A stretch of 42,028 bases of DNA, from positions 1 to 42,028 of the forward strand of contig VFZX01000024.1 in assembly GCA_016871015.1 (NCBI GenBank), in the 5' to 3' direction. The position numbers and the translations under genes are program-made. Each line of letters opens with the position of its first letter. Position 1 is the first letter of the stretch. This DNA is from Acidobacteriota bacterium. Its GTDB lineage: Bacteria; Acidobacteriota; Terriglobia; Bryobacterales; Bryobacteraceae. Below the pieces are notes generated by a model. That model did not search any database. It had not been told where the DNA came from and saw nothing but the letters and a program-made list of their open reading frames with translations. Below, in pieces: positions 25,531 through 33,468 of the stretch.

Positions 25531-25563
25531 CTTCCCATGCCGATCCATCCTACGATCGGCATG
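25527..25563 (+). promoter_or_regulatory. candidate promoter overlaid by a perfect 10-bp inverted repeat
   Basis: TTGACT (25527-25532), 18 bp and TACGAT (25551-25556) form a plausible sigma70 promoter. The arms CATGCCGATC (25536-25545) and GATCGGCATG (25554-25563) are perfect complements, with an 8-bp centre between them. They cover the spacer and the -10. The predicted start site falls at about 25563, three nt before the ATG at 25566. The arrangement looks like a repressor operator; an mRNA hairpin is less likely because the transcript would begin inside it. Confidence 0.5.
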
Positions 25564-25565
25564 AA

Positions 25566-26291
25566 ATGGCCAGAAAATGGTACGAGCTGTTCGTTTCCGT
25601 GGATGGTGACGAGCCAGCCGCGTTCCCGCCTCCTCCGGAACCGCCGATTCCGGTGGCGCCAGGAGTGGGGAAGCCCGGCACGGCTGCCGCGAATCCGGCC
25701 CAGGCAATTGCCGAGATTGCCGCATCGGTCCAGATCCCGGCCCAGCGGCTAGAGGCCAAGGCGGTGTCCAAGGCGGCGACGTTCCAGGAGATCTACCAGG
25801 CCGCCGAGATTCCCGCTCCGCCTAATGGATACACGATTTTCAAAGTGGCGGATATGCTCCAAAGCGAGCACATCCGGTCGCTGCCGGTCGAGATCAAGAA
25901 AAGCTCGATTCTCGTGGCGCTGGAAGCAGCCGGGGTCAAGATCGCCGATATCATCCAGGACGCCGTCCGCCGCGACAAGGCGCTCGACACGTTCGAGCTG
26001 GTGCAGCAAAAATCGGTGGATGCGCTCGAATCCAGGATGTCCGAAGAGAACAAGAAGCTCCAGACTGAAGCCGATCGCGTCCTGAACGAGCTGCGTGCAA
26101 AGATTCAAGCAAACAATGACGCCGTTGCCAAGGAACGCGAGCGGTTCCTGGCCTGGCGGCTCGAAAAGCAGAAAGAGGAGCAGCGGATCGCCGATGCGGT
26201 GGAGCCTTTTGTTCCGGCCAACCCCATCACCACCGGTCCCGTGGCCGCCCCGGCGCCTGTGTCCCCTCCGGCTCCCAAACCGGGCGCATGA
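25566..26291 (+). CDS. coiled-coil protein encoded beside PspA
   Basis: The 241-residue protein has no recognised signal peptide. After a Pro-rich stretch (about 18-45) comes a compact region (about 70-140) with FQEIYQAAEIPAPPNGYTIF and VEIKKSSILVALEAAGVKI, then a long charged coiled coil (about 140-215). The tail is Pro/Ala-rich. I do not know a named function. I recall similar proteins next to PspA and this ABC module in other bacteria, but could not check. It is probably a cytoplasmic partner that binds PspA coils or the ABC ATPase. The start ATG follows the inverted repeat at 25536-25563; an out-of-frame ATG lies at 25561. Confidence 0.75.
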   Translation: MARKWYELFVSVDGDEPAAFPPPPEPPIPVAPGVGKPGTAAANPAQAIAEIAASVQIPAQRLEAKAVSKAATFQEIYQAAEIPAPPNGYTIFKVADMLQSEHIRSLPVEIKKSSILVALEAAGVKIADIIQDAVRRDKALDTFELVQQKSVDALESRMSEENKKLQTEADRVLNELRAKIQANNDAVAKERERFLAWRLEKQKEEQRIADAVEPFVPANPITTGPVAAPAPVSPPAPKPGA

Positions 26292-26329
26292 AAAGAGTAC
26301 CAGTACTGTCTGGAAGATAAGGAGGCCGT

Positions 26330-27061
26330 ATGTTCAACCGGCTGAGCAGGCTGATTCGTTCCTTCGTGGGATTCTTTATTTCTGTGGCTGAGGATCCTGA
26401 GTTGATTCTGCAGCAGAACATCCAGGACATGAATGACCAGGTCCCGAAGATGAACGAGAGCATCGCGATGGTGAAGGCCAACGTCACGCTGCTTGAGAAG
26501 GAAGAAGCCAAGTACAAGGCGGAGCTGTCCGAGCTCACCAACAAGGTGAAGGCGGCGATCCAGGCGGGACGCGAGGATTTGGCCGGCCACTTCGCGGTCA
26601 ACTTGGAGAGCCTGCGTTCGGCGCTCGCCAGAACGCAAGGCCAATTGCAGACGGCACGGATGGCGTATGAAAAGGCCGAGGCGGTGAAGAAGGCGTTCAT
26701 GCGTGAAAAGGAACGCAAGACCTACGAAGCCATGAACGCGATCCGCGACCACCGCCGCGCGCAGTGGCAGAAGAAGGTGGCCGACTCCATGGAACAGTTT
26801 GAAGTCGCGGGCATCAGCCAGACGCACGACGAGATGCTTCGCAAGATCGAGGAGCAGACGGCAGTCAATGAAGCGCGGATGGACATGGCGCTCGGCAACG
26901 TCGATCAGCAGAAGTTCAAGATCGAGGAAGAAGCGGAGCAGTTGCGCGCGGCCGAGCTGGTCAAGCAGTTCAAAGCGCAAATGGGGCTGATCGCACCCGA
27001 GGCGACTCCCAGTGCACCGCAAAAGACGATGGGCGGACGTGAGGGAGAGAGGGTGGGCTAA
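26330..27061 (+). CDS. pspA: PspA/IM30 family membrane-remodelling protein
   Basis: PspA/IM30/Vipp1 proteins are ESCRT-III-like; they assemble on stressed inner membranes and help seal them. The 243 residues are almost all charged helices after an amphipathic N-terminal helix (MFNRLSRLIRSFVGFFIS), which binds membrane. AEDPELILQQNIQDMNDQVP fits the conserved start of helix 1. A strong AAGGAGG precedes the ATG by about 6 nt. The gene ends in a TAATG overlap with the next, so PspA and the binding-protein fusion are co-translated. No PspB, PspC or PspF is visible, so control must differ from the Escherichia coli system. Confidence 0.92.
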   Translation: MFNRLSRLIRSFVGFFISVAEDPELILQQNIQDMNDQVPKMNESIAMVKANVTLLEKEEAKYKAELSELTNKVKAAIQAGREDLAGHFAVNLESLRSALARTQGQLQTARMAYEKAEAVKKAFMREKERKTYEAMNAIRDHRRAQWQKKVADSMEQFEVAGISQTHDEMLRKIEEQTAVNEARMDMALGNVDQQKFKIEEEAEQLRAAELVKQFKAQMGLIAPEATPSAPQKTMGGREGERVG

Positions 27062-28626
27062 TGGCTGTCCGAATTGAAAAGGGTGGATGGATCACAATCT
27101 TCGTCCTGGGGCTCGGCCTCACGGCGTACGCGCTGTACAAGTACGGGATCTTCGACCCTGCGTCGTTGCTGAGCGGGAGTCCGGGAGCCACCAGCACCCC
27201 GGTTGATACCTCAAAGCCTCTGGCCCCGTCGGGGAGTTCCGACACCAATCAGGTGCGCGTGCGCGTCAACATCTGGGTCGGTTGCGTTGGCGGACTGGTC
27301 GCCAACGGAGGCCTCGACACCAAGCCCGATTCAATCTACGACAAGTCCGGGATCAAGGTCAGCTTCAAGATCATCGACGACTGGACCGAAGGCGCCACGG
27401 CGCTGGCGACCAACAATGTTGACGTGATGCTGACCACCGCCGATGTCTGGGCCAAGGATTATGCGCAATTCCAGGAAAAGGGGTTCAACGCCCGCGCCGT
27501 ATACCTGGTCGACTGGTCGCGCGGCGCCGACGGCGTGATCGGCAAGCAGGGCATCAACAACATCGAGGACCTGGCCGGCAAGACGGTCGCTTTCGCGCCA
27601 TTCACGCCCTCGCACTTCCTGCTCTGGAACGGACTGAAGGGATCGGGGCTGTCCACCGAACAACGCCGCGACGTGTTCTCGAAAGCGATTCACACCAAGG
27701 ATGGCATCGAGCCGGCGACCCTATTCGCGCAACAAAAGGTGGACGCCGCCGTGGCCTGGGATCCGGACATGAGCGATGCCGTCGGTAAGCGCGCGGGATC
27801 GAAGAAAATCTACGACACCAAGATCGCCAACAAGCTGATCGCCGACATCCTGGTGGTCAGCGACCGCTTTGCGTCAAAGAATCCGCAAACGCTGCTCAAG
27901 TTCCTGGAAGGCTGGATGCGCGGAGTGGAGTTCATCCAACAGAATCCGAACCGGGCGCACACGCTCATCGGGTCGATCAAGGACTTCAACATTCCGGCTG
28001 ACCTTGCCAAGACGATGCTCGAGGGCGTGCGGCTGGCCGATTACGCCGACAACAAGTCGTTTTTCAGCGCTTCATCGGGCGATTCCGACTACACCAACAT
28101 CATGAAGATGGCGACCGATATGTACCGCGAGGAGCGCATGATCAAGCGCACCCCGGACATCGACGCATCAGCGGACCGGCGCTATCTCGACTCGCTTTCG
28201 GGCAAATTCTCTTCCACCTCGACCGAGCCCGCGATCGAGTACAAGGCTCCGGTGGCGGGCGCCAAGCCGTTCGCCACACAGCGCCGGGCGATCTACTTCG
28301 AAACCGGATCGTCGAACATGAGCGTCGACTCGCGGGCGGTGGTGGACGAGATCGGCGGATTCATGCGGGCTTATGAGAACACCGTGGTCGACATTGAGGG
28401 CAACACCGATTCCACCGGCACGCGCGACATCAACCTCGAGCTGTCGAAGCAGCGCGCCGAGGCCGTGAAGTCCTACCTGGTAAAGAAGTACGGATTCCCG
28501 CCTGCGCGCCTCCGCGCCAGCGGCAATGGTCCGGACAAACCCGTGGAGACCAACGCCACCAACGAAGGCCGCGAAAAGAACAGGCGCACCGACATCAAGA
28601 TCTACGCGAATCCGGGATCAAACTGA
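27061..28626 (+). CDS. membrane-anchored NMT1/TauA-like binding protein fused to OmpA domain
   Basis: The 521-residue protein has three parts. An N-terminal anchor or uncleaved signal helix is at about 10-27. A periplasmic binding domain of the NitT/TauT type (about 65-370) shows VNIWVGCVGG, ALATNNVDVMLTTADVWAKD and LAGKTVAFAPFTPSHFL. A C-terminal OmpA peptidoglycan-binding domain (about 410-518) shows AIYFETGSS, EGNTDSTGTRD, LSKQRAEAVKSYLV and NEGREKNRRTDI. The protein would be held in the inner membrane and bind peptidoglycan while presenting ligand to the permease encoded next. I recall database names such as phosphate ABC transporter substrate-binding/OmpA family protein; the real ligand is unknown. 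TAATG and TGATG overlaps join it to its neighbours. Confidence 0.9.
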   Translation: MAVRIEKGGWITIFVLGLGLTAYALYKYGIFDPASLLSGSPGATSTPVDTSKPLAPSGSSDTNQVRVRVNIWVGCVGGLVANGGLDTKPDSIYDKSGIKVSFKIIDDWTEGATALATNNVDVMLTTADVWAKDYAQFQEKGFNARAVYLVDWSRGADGVIGKQGINNIEDLAGKTVAFAPFTPSHFLLWNGLKGSGLSTEQRRDVFSKAIHTKDGIEPATLFAQQKVDAAVAWDPDMSDAVGKRAGSKKIYDTKIANKLIADILVVSDRFASKNPQTLLKFLEGWMRGVEFIQQNPNRAHTLIGSIKDFNIPADLAKTMLEGVRLADYADNKSFFSASSGDSDYTNIMKMATDMYREERMIKRTPDIDASADRRYLDSLSGKFSSTSTEPAIEYKAPVAGAKPFATQRRAIYFETGSSNMSVDSRAVVDEIGGFMRAYENTVVDIEGNTDSTGTRDINLELSKQRAEAVKSYLVKKYGFPPARLRASGNGPDKPVETNATNEGREKNRRTDIKIYANPGSN

Positions 28627-29411
28627 TGGACGGCGCGATCCGCCGTCCTGTCGCAAGGCAAACGCGCCTGATCCTAGGCGCCGGGATCTGGCTGTTCGTC
28701 GTGGCGGCGTGGTTCGCGGTGACCAAGTCGGGGGTGCTGCCGCCACTCGCGGTTCCGGATCCGGCAGGCGTCGTGCGGGCGTTCGCGATGCTGTTCACCG
28801 AGTACAACCTGCTGGGCAACGTGTTCCAGAGCTGGTGGCGGATCGCGCAGGCGTTCCTGATGTGCGTGGTTGTGGCGATCCCGCTGGGCGTGCTGATGGG
28901 CGCGTTTCCGTGGCTCTACCACCTGATCAACCCGGTGGCCGCGCCCATGCGCTCGATGCCGATCACCGCATTCCTGCCCGCCTTCATCGCGCTGCTGGGG
29001 CTCGATGAGGCGATGAAGGTTGGGTTTCTCTTCTTCGGCATGTTCTTCTACCTGCTGGCCGTGGTGGTCGAGGAAGTGAACAAGGTCGATGACGCGCTGC
29101 TTGAGACCGCCTACACGCTGGGGGCAAAGACGAAGGACGTGTTGTGGCTGCTGTTCCGCGCTTCGTTTCCCGCCGTGTTCGGGTCGTTCCGGATCCTCTA
29201 CGACGTCGGCTGGACCTACGTGATCCTGGCCGAGATGGTGAACTCGCGCAAGGGCGTCGGCTACATGGTGGAGGCCGCGCGCAAGGTGCTCGACTTCGAG
29301 CGTGTCTACGCGGGCATCATCGCGATCGGCATTGCGGCATTCCTGTTCCGGTGGCTGCTCACGCTCGCCGAGGCGCGGCTGTTCCCATGGCGTTCGAAGG
29401 AGGCCGATTGA
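28626..29411 (+). CDS. ABC transporter permease, NitT/TauT (SsuC/TauC) type
   Basis: The 261-residue inner-membrane permease has about six hydrophobic helices. The EAA-loop region reads ETAYTLGAKTKDVLWLLF, followed by FRASFPAVFGSFRI, the site that docks the ATPase. The family moves taurine, sulfonates, nitrate or thiamine precursors inward. It begins in a TGATG overlap with the binding-protein fusion and ends in a TTGA overlap with the ATPase gene, so the three subunits are made in fixed ratio. The substrate is not evident. Confidence 0.92.
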   Translation: MDGAIRRPVARQTRLILGAGIWLFVVAAWFAVTKSGVLPPLAVPDPAGVVRAFAMLFTEYNLLGNVFQSWWRIAQAFLMCVVVAIPLGVLMGAFPWLYHLINPVAAPMRSMPITAFLPAFIALLGLDEAMKVGFLFFGMFFYLLAVVVEEVNKVDDALLETAYTLGAKTKDVLWLLFRASFPAVFGSFRILYDVGWTYVILAEMVNSRKGVGYMVEAARKVLDFERVYAGIIAIGIAAFLFRWLLTLAEARLFPWRSKEAD

Positions 29412-30229
29412 GCAACATCAAGATCCAGCTTCGCGGGGTTGGCCGCACCTTTGTCGCGCGCGATGGCTCGCGGGTGCAGGCGCTCCGTGACGTGAACATG
29501 GAGATCGCCGATGAGGTTGGTTTGGACGGCGGCGACATCGGTGAGTTCCGCGTGATCCTGGGGCCATCAGGCTGCGGAAAATCAACAGTCCTGCGCGCGA
29601 TCGCGGGCCTTGATGTTCCGGACCTGGGCGACGTGCTCGTGAACGGCCGGAAGGTGACCGGGCCGGGGGCCGAGCGCGGCATGGTGTTCCAGAAATACAC
29701 TTCGTTCGCCTGGCTGACGGTTTCGCAAAACATCGCCTACGGGCTGGACTTGAAGGGAACTCCGGAAGCCGAAAAGCAGAAGATCGTGAGCCACCTCATC
29801 GAGGCCACCGGGCTGCGCGGTTTCGAGAACGCCTATCCGCGCACGCTGTCCGGTGGCATGCAGCAGCGGGTCGCGATCGCCCGCACGCTCGCCGTCCGGC
29901 CCCAGGTGATCCTGATGGACGAGCCCTTCGGCGCGCTCGACGCGCAGACCCGCAACGACATGCAGGATCTGCTGATGCGCATGTGGGCCGAGAGCGCGGC
30001 CACGGTCCTGTTTGTCACGCACGACGTCGCCGAAGCCGTCTATCTCGCCGACCGGATTTATATCATGTCGTCGCGCCCGGGGACGATCATTGAGGAGATT
30101 CACGTGCCGTTCCCGAGGCCGCGCGAGGAGAGCATCAAGCACTCGACCGCTTTCGAGCAGTTGGAGGAGCACGTCCTGGCACGGCTGCGGTCGGCCGCAG
30201 GGCACGGCCAGGTCCGCGTCACAGTATAG
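29408..30229 (+). CDS. ABC transporter ATPase, NitT/TauT (SsuB/TauB) type
   Basis: The 273-residue cytoplasmic ATPase powers the permease before it. Walker A GPSGCGKST is at 52-60, Q-loop Gln95, signature LSGGMQQR at 147-154, Walker B VILMDE at 167-172 and H-loop His205. The start is a TTG in a TTGA overlap with the permease stop; no in-frame ATG nearby fits the fold. Between the second strand and Walker A there is a small extra loop (ADEVGLDGGDIGEF, about 34-47) that typical SsuB proteins lack or have shorter. The convergent LolA-like gene ends 4 nt beyond its stop. Confidence 0.93.
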   Translation: MSNIKIQLRGVGRTFVARDGSRVQALRDVNMEIADEVGLDGGDIGEFRVILGPSGCGKSTVLRAIAGLDVPDLGDVLVNGRKVTGPGAERGMVFQKYTSFAWLTVSQNIAYGLDLKGTPEAEKQKIVSHLIEATGLRGFENAYPRTLSGGMQQRVAIARTLAVRPQVILMDEPFGALDAQTRNDMQDLLMRMWAESAATVLFVTHDVAEAVYLADRIYIMSSRPGTIIEEIHVPFPRPREESIKHSTAFEQLEEHVLARLRSAAGHGQVRVTV

Positions 30230-30233
30230 CCGC

Positions 30234-31064
30234 TTAAAACCTCGCTGACCGCGCCAGATCCGGCCGCGGCCGGAAGTTCGTGTACCGGCTCATCATCTCG
30301 CGGTGCAGCGTCTTGACCATCATGAACCGGGCGTTGAACTTGAACCACTGATCCTCGATCAGCCAGTGGCCCTCCCCGGTGCGGATACGGCCAAAGCGCA
30401 TCTGCGTTCCCTTTTCGATTTTGCCGATCACCCCGAAGCCGATGCTCACGGTGTCAAACATCTCGGCCTCGGTCTTCACCATTTCTGATTCCGCCTTATC
30501 AATCCAGATCCGGCCGCGCATCTTCTCGAAAATCCGGGCGCGCATGTTCTTGGCCCGGTACCCGGGACGCGGCTCAAAGTCGAGTACCAGGGCGGGGCGC
30601 GAGTTGATGACCTCCTCGCCCGCCACCTTGTAGTCCAAGGCTTCGGGGAATTCCTGGATCCAGGCTTCCTCGTCTTTTTCCTTCTTGCGCGCGGCCTGGC
30701 GCTCAGTTTGCTTCTGCTCAGGCGTCTTGGCCTTTTGCGCGGCGATGTATTGGCGGATGGACTCCTGCTGCTTCGCCAGACGCTCTGGCGTGAGCGGCTT
30801 GCCGTCCTCCGACGTCCCGCGCATGATCACGATGCCGTCGACGATCTCCCGCACGGAGGTCCAACTGCTCTCCTTGACAAGCTTGCCGTTGGATCCGAAC
30901 TCGCGCCGGGCACCGCTGAAGTCGTACAGGTAGTCCGATTTGCGCTGGTCCTCGCGGTTCAAGCCATCGAGCGATTTGCGGACCATCCCGCGGATCTCAG
31001 GTTTGGTCTCGGCGCTGATTCCGCAGACCAGGCTCAATATGAGGGCGATTCTCATAAACACCAT
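30234..31064 (-). CDS. secreted LolA-like hypothetical protein
   Basis: The 276-residue protein has a signal peptide ending at about ISAET. The body contains a Lys/Glu-rich helical insert (about 105-130, QKQTERQAARKKEKDEEAW) and beta-strand-rich sequence such as RPALVLDFEPRPGYRAK, RIWIDKAESEMVKTEAEMF and WLIEDQWFKFNARFMMVK. It resembles outer-membrane lipoprotein-sorting (LolA/LolB-fold) proteins common in Acidobacteria. The function is inferred from fold only. ATG 31064 was chosen; an in-frame ATG at 31055 also allows the signal peptide. It is convergent with the ABC operon, and the broken sugar dehydrogenase ends 48 nt upstream on the same strand. Confidence 0.75.
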   Translation of the reverse strand: MVFMRIALILSLVCGISAETKPEIRGMVRKSLDGLNREDQRKSDYLYDFSGARREFGSNGKLVKESSWTSVREIVDGIVIMRGTSEDGKPLTPERLAKQQESIRQYIAAQKAKTPEQKQTERQAARKKEKDEEAWIQEFPEALDYKVAGEEVINSRPALVLDFEPRPGYRAKNMRARIFEKMRGRIWIDKAESEMVKTEAEMFDTVSIGFGVIGKIEKGTQMRFGRIRTGEGHWLIEDQWFKFNARFMMVKTLHREMMSRYTNFRPRPDLARSARF

Positions 31065-31988
31065 GCGACGCTCAGTCCCTCCGGGAAGTTCCTTGAATTT
31101 TGCGCATCACGTCTACTCCGCTGCATCGATCCGGTAGATCACGCCGTCGTCGTAGTCGGCGACGTACAGCTCACCGTAGTCGTCCTCGCCGAACGTGCTC
31201 GTGGAAAACTGTTGTTCCTCGACCAGTCCATTCTGCCACTCCAGCCCGTCGAAGTACATGCACCATATGTAGCTGCTGACGAAGTCGCCGTGGATGTAGC
31301 ATCCCCTTAGCACCGGGATCGCGGATCCGCGATAGACGTATCCACCCGTGACCGAGCCGCCTTCATCGCGCCCGTACGTCCGGACCGGATCCACCAGTCC
31401 GGGGATGTCGCAGTACCCGCTGAAGCAGCGATCGCCTTCCTTCAGGTTCCAGCCGTAGTTTTCCCCGCCCGGGCTGTACCACGGCTGGAAATTCACCTCC
31501 TCGCGGCTCGCCTCTCCCACGTCTCCAATGTAGAGATCACCCGTCGCCGAGTCGAAGGAGAACTTCCACGGGTTGCGCAGTCCCATTGCCCAGATCTCGG
31601 GCAAGAAGCCGGGAGTGTTGACGAAGGGATTCGACGGCGGCACGGCGTACGGCACTGCGCCGGACTCGACATCAATGCGGAGCAGCTTCCCGAAAGGGCT
31701 GAGCGGATTCTGGGCGTTGCCATCTTCGTCCCTCGTGCTGCCGCCATCGCCGAGGCCGGCGTACAGGTAGCCGTCGGGCCCGAATCGAAGCGTGCCGCCA
31801 AAGTGGATCGGATTGGGGTGAGGAATCGCAAGGATTACCTCTTCCGTTGCCGGATCGGCCTGGTCCGCCCCGGGTTCGCAGCGGAAGCGCGAAATCGTGA
31901 ACGTGCTCTGGCGATCGACGTAGGTGACATAGAACCGCCCTGTCAACCCGAACTGTGCTGGAAATGCCAACCCGATCAGGCCGCTCTC

Positions 31989-32028
31989 TCCCCGTGCGCG
32001 CGTCAGAGTCCCCGTGCGCGCGTCAGAG
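31989..32028. repeat. exact 20-bp tandem duplication inside the dehydrogenase gene
   Basis: The unit TCCCCGTGCGCGCGTCAGAG occupies 31989-32008 and 32009-32028 with no mismatch. Because 20 is not a multiple of 3 it shifts the frame of the minus-strand gene. Confidence 0.95.
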
Positions 32029-32236
32029 ATCGAATGTCGAGAAACGGCCGCTCCTCCAAGGCTCCGTCCCGGATGATCCGGATCAGGCCTTCCTGCTGGG
32101 CCACGAACAACCGTCCTGATCCGTCGTGCGGAGCAGCGATCTCGACCGGCATCGAGACACCCCTGGCAATCGGCGCCGCGCGAATCGGGGACTGTCCCCC
32201 GGCCGGTCCCGCCAAAGCTGCCAAAACCAGGAGCAG

Positions 32237-32266
32237 GCTGAATTTGACCACGCTGAATTTGGCCAC
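32237..32266. repeat. 15-bp in-frame tandem repeat at the start of the dehydrogenase
   Basis: On the minus strand GTGGCCAAATTCAGC (32266-32252) is followed by GTGGTCAAATTCAGC (32251-32237), one mismatch. Both begin with GTG, so either copy can supply the start codon and the signal peptide is kept. Confidence 0.85.
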
Positions 32267-32283
32267 GTCCTATCATCCCAAAC

Positions 32284-32311
32284 TTGTTGGCCCGCGGGGC
32301 CTTGGTAAACT
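32284..32311 (+). promoter_or_regulatory. candidate promoter of the tgt-sec-ton operon
   Basis: TTGTTG (32284-32289), 16 bp, TAAACT (32306-32311). Transcription would begin near 32318, which leaves the TTG at 32328 as the first in-frame start of tgt and excludes the TTG at 32313. Confidence 0.35.
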
Positions 32312-32327
32312 GTTGGGTGCCCTCCGC

Positions 32328-33467
32328 TTGCCCGCTCTCCGGTTCGAAATCCTCGCCACTTGCCCTGTCACAGGAGCGCGCGCGGGCGTGCTTCACACTC
32401 CCCACGGGCAGGTGGAGACTCCGGTGTTCATGCCTGTGGGTACCCAGGCTTCGGTCAAGGGGCTCACGCAGAAGCAGCTTGCCGAAGATGTCGGCACCCG
32501 CATCCTGCTGGGAAACACTTATCACCTCTACCTCCGTCCGGGGCACGAGGCGATCGCCCGGATGGGTGGACTCCACCGGTTCATGCAGTGGGACCGCGCG
32601 ATCCTCACCGACTCGGGTGGATTCCAGGCCTTCAGCCTCAGCAAGCTCACCAAAATCTCGGACAAGGGAGTGCTGTTCCGCTCGCACCTGAACGGCGACC
32701 AGCACCTGTTCACACCGGAGTCCACGGTGGATGTTCAAATGGCGCTTGGCAGCGACATCATGATGGTCCTCGACGAGTGCCTCGCGTATCCGGCCAGCCA
32801 CGCCGCCGCACGTGCGTCGATGGAGCGGACCATCCGCTGGGCGCAGCAGTCATTCGATCATTTCCGTGGCCGGTCCACGGGGGGCCAGGCACTGTTCCCG
32901 ATTGTGCAAGGCTCGATGTTTCCGGATCTGCGCCGCGAGTGCGCCGCGCGCCTGGCCGGGCTCGGCGCCGAAGGTTACGCGATCGGAGGGATCTCCGTCG
33001 GCGAGCCGAGGCCCATCAGCATGGAGATGACGGAGGCCTCGGTACCGGAACTGCCCGTGGACCGTCCCAGGTACGTGATGGGGGTCGGGACACCGGAAGA
33101 ACTGCCTGAGTACGTGGCCCGCGGAGCCGACATGATGGACTGCGTCATGCCGTCGCGAAACGCGCGCAACGGCTGCCTGTTTACCGACGAAGGCAAGCTG
33201 ATCATCAAGCACGCCCGGTTCAAGGAGGATGCCTCGCCGATCGAGGATTCGTGCGGCTGTCCTACCTGCCGGACCTATTCCCGCGCCTACCTGCGGCACC
33301 TGTTCCTGGCGGGGGAAATGCTGTACTGCACCCTTGCCACCATTCACAACCTGCGAAAGTACCTTGACATCATGCGCCGAATCAGGCAGTCTATTCTGCT
33401 TGGGACATTCCCGGACTTTTTAGCGGCGGCCCGTTCGCGAAGTGTGGACGATCCCGCCAGAGTATAG
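32328..33467 (+). CDS. tgt: queuine/preQ1 tRNA-guanine transglycosylase
   Basis: Tgt swaps guanine 34 in the anticodon of Tyr, His, Asp and Asn tRNAs for preQ1 in queuosine synthesis. The 379 residues match the usual length. LTDSGGFQAFSL (93-104) contains one catalytic aspartate, and MDCVMPSRNARNG contains the nucleophile region. CGCPTC with a later H in LATIHNL binds zinc. The frame is open upstream without ATG; TTG at 32328 gives MPALRFEILATCP, which fits family starts. An alternative is TTG 32313. It is the first gene of an operon with yajC and secDF, a common bacterial order. The broken dehydrogenase starts divergently 61 bp away. Confidence 0.94.
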   Translation: MPALRFEILATCPVTGARAGVLHTPHGQVETPVFMPVGTQASVKGLTQKQLAEDVGTRILLGNTYHLYLRPGHEAIARMGGLHRFMQWDRAILTDSGGFQAFSLSKLTKISDKGVLFRSHLNGDQHLFTPESTVDVQMALGSDIMMVLDECLAYPASHAAARASMERTIRWAQQSFDHFRGRSTGGQALFPIVQGSMFPDLRRECAARLAGLGAEGYAIGGISVGEPRPISMEMTEASVPELPVDRPRYVMGVGTPEELPEYVARGADMMDCVMPSRNARNGCLFTDEGKLIIKHARFKEDASPIEDSCGCPTCRTYSRAYLRHLFLAGEMLYCTLATIHNLRKYLDIMRRIRQSILLGTFPDFLAAARSRSVDDPARV

Positions 33468-33468
33468 T

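Larger units (their letters stand above)
31113..32266 (-). pseudogene. glucose/sorbosone dehydrogenase-like protein, frameshifted by 20-bp duplication
   Basis: This secreted six-bladed propeller dehydrogenase (PQQ-dependent soluble aldose/sorbosone dehydrogenase group) is split over two frames. The N-terminal frame (32266 to 32003) has a signal peptide (LLLVLAALAGPAGGQ) and RLFVAQQEGLIRIIRDG. The rest is in another frame to 31113, with GLIGLAFPAQFG, GPDGYLYAGLGDGG, WAMGLRNPWKFSFD, ENYGWNLKEG and GELYVADYDDGVIYRI. An exact tandem copy of 20 bp (31989-32028) causes the shift. Removing one copy joins LDIRSLTRARG directly to ESGLIGLAFP and gives 377 residues. Thus the gene was intact recently, or the copy is a sequencing artefact. 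The start is GTG 32266 or GTG 32251. Confidence 0.85.

Noticed and set aside
31803-32327. Long upstream open extension of the tgt frame
   Set aside because: It runs antisense through the sugar dehydrogenase gene and has no conserved sequence; family starts are near 32328.
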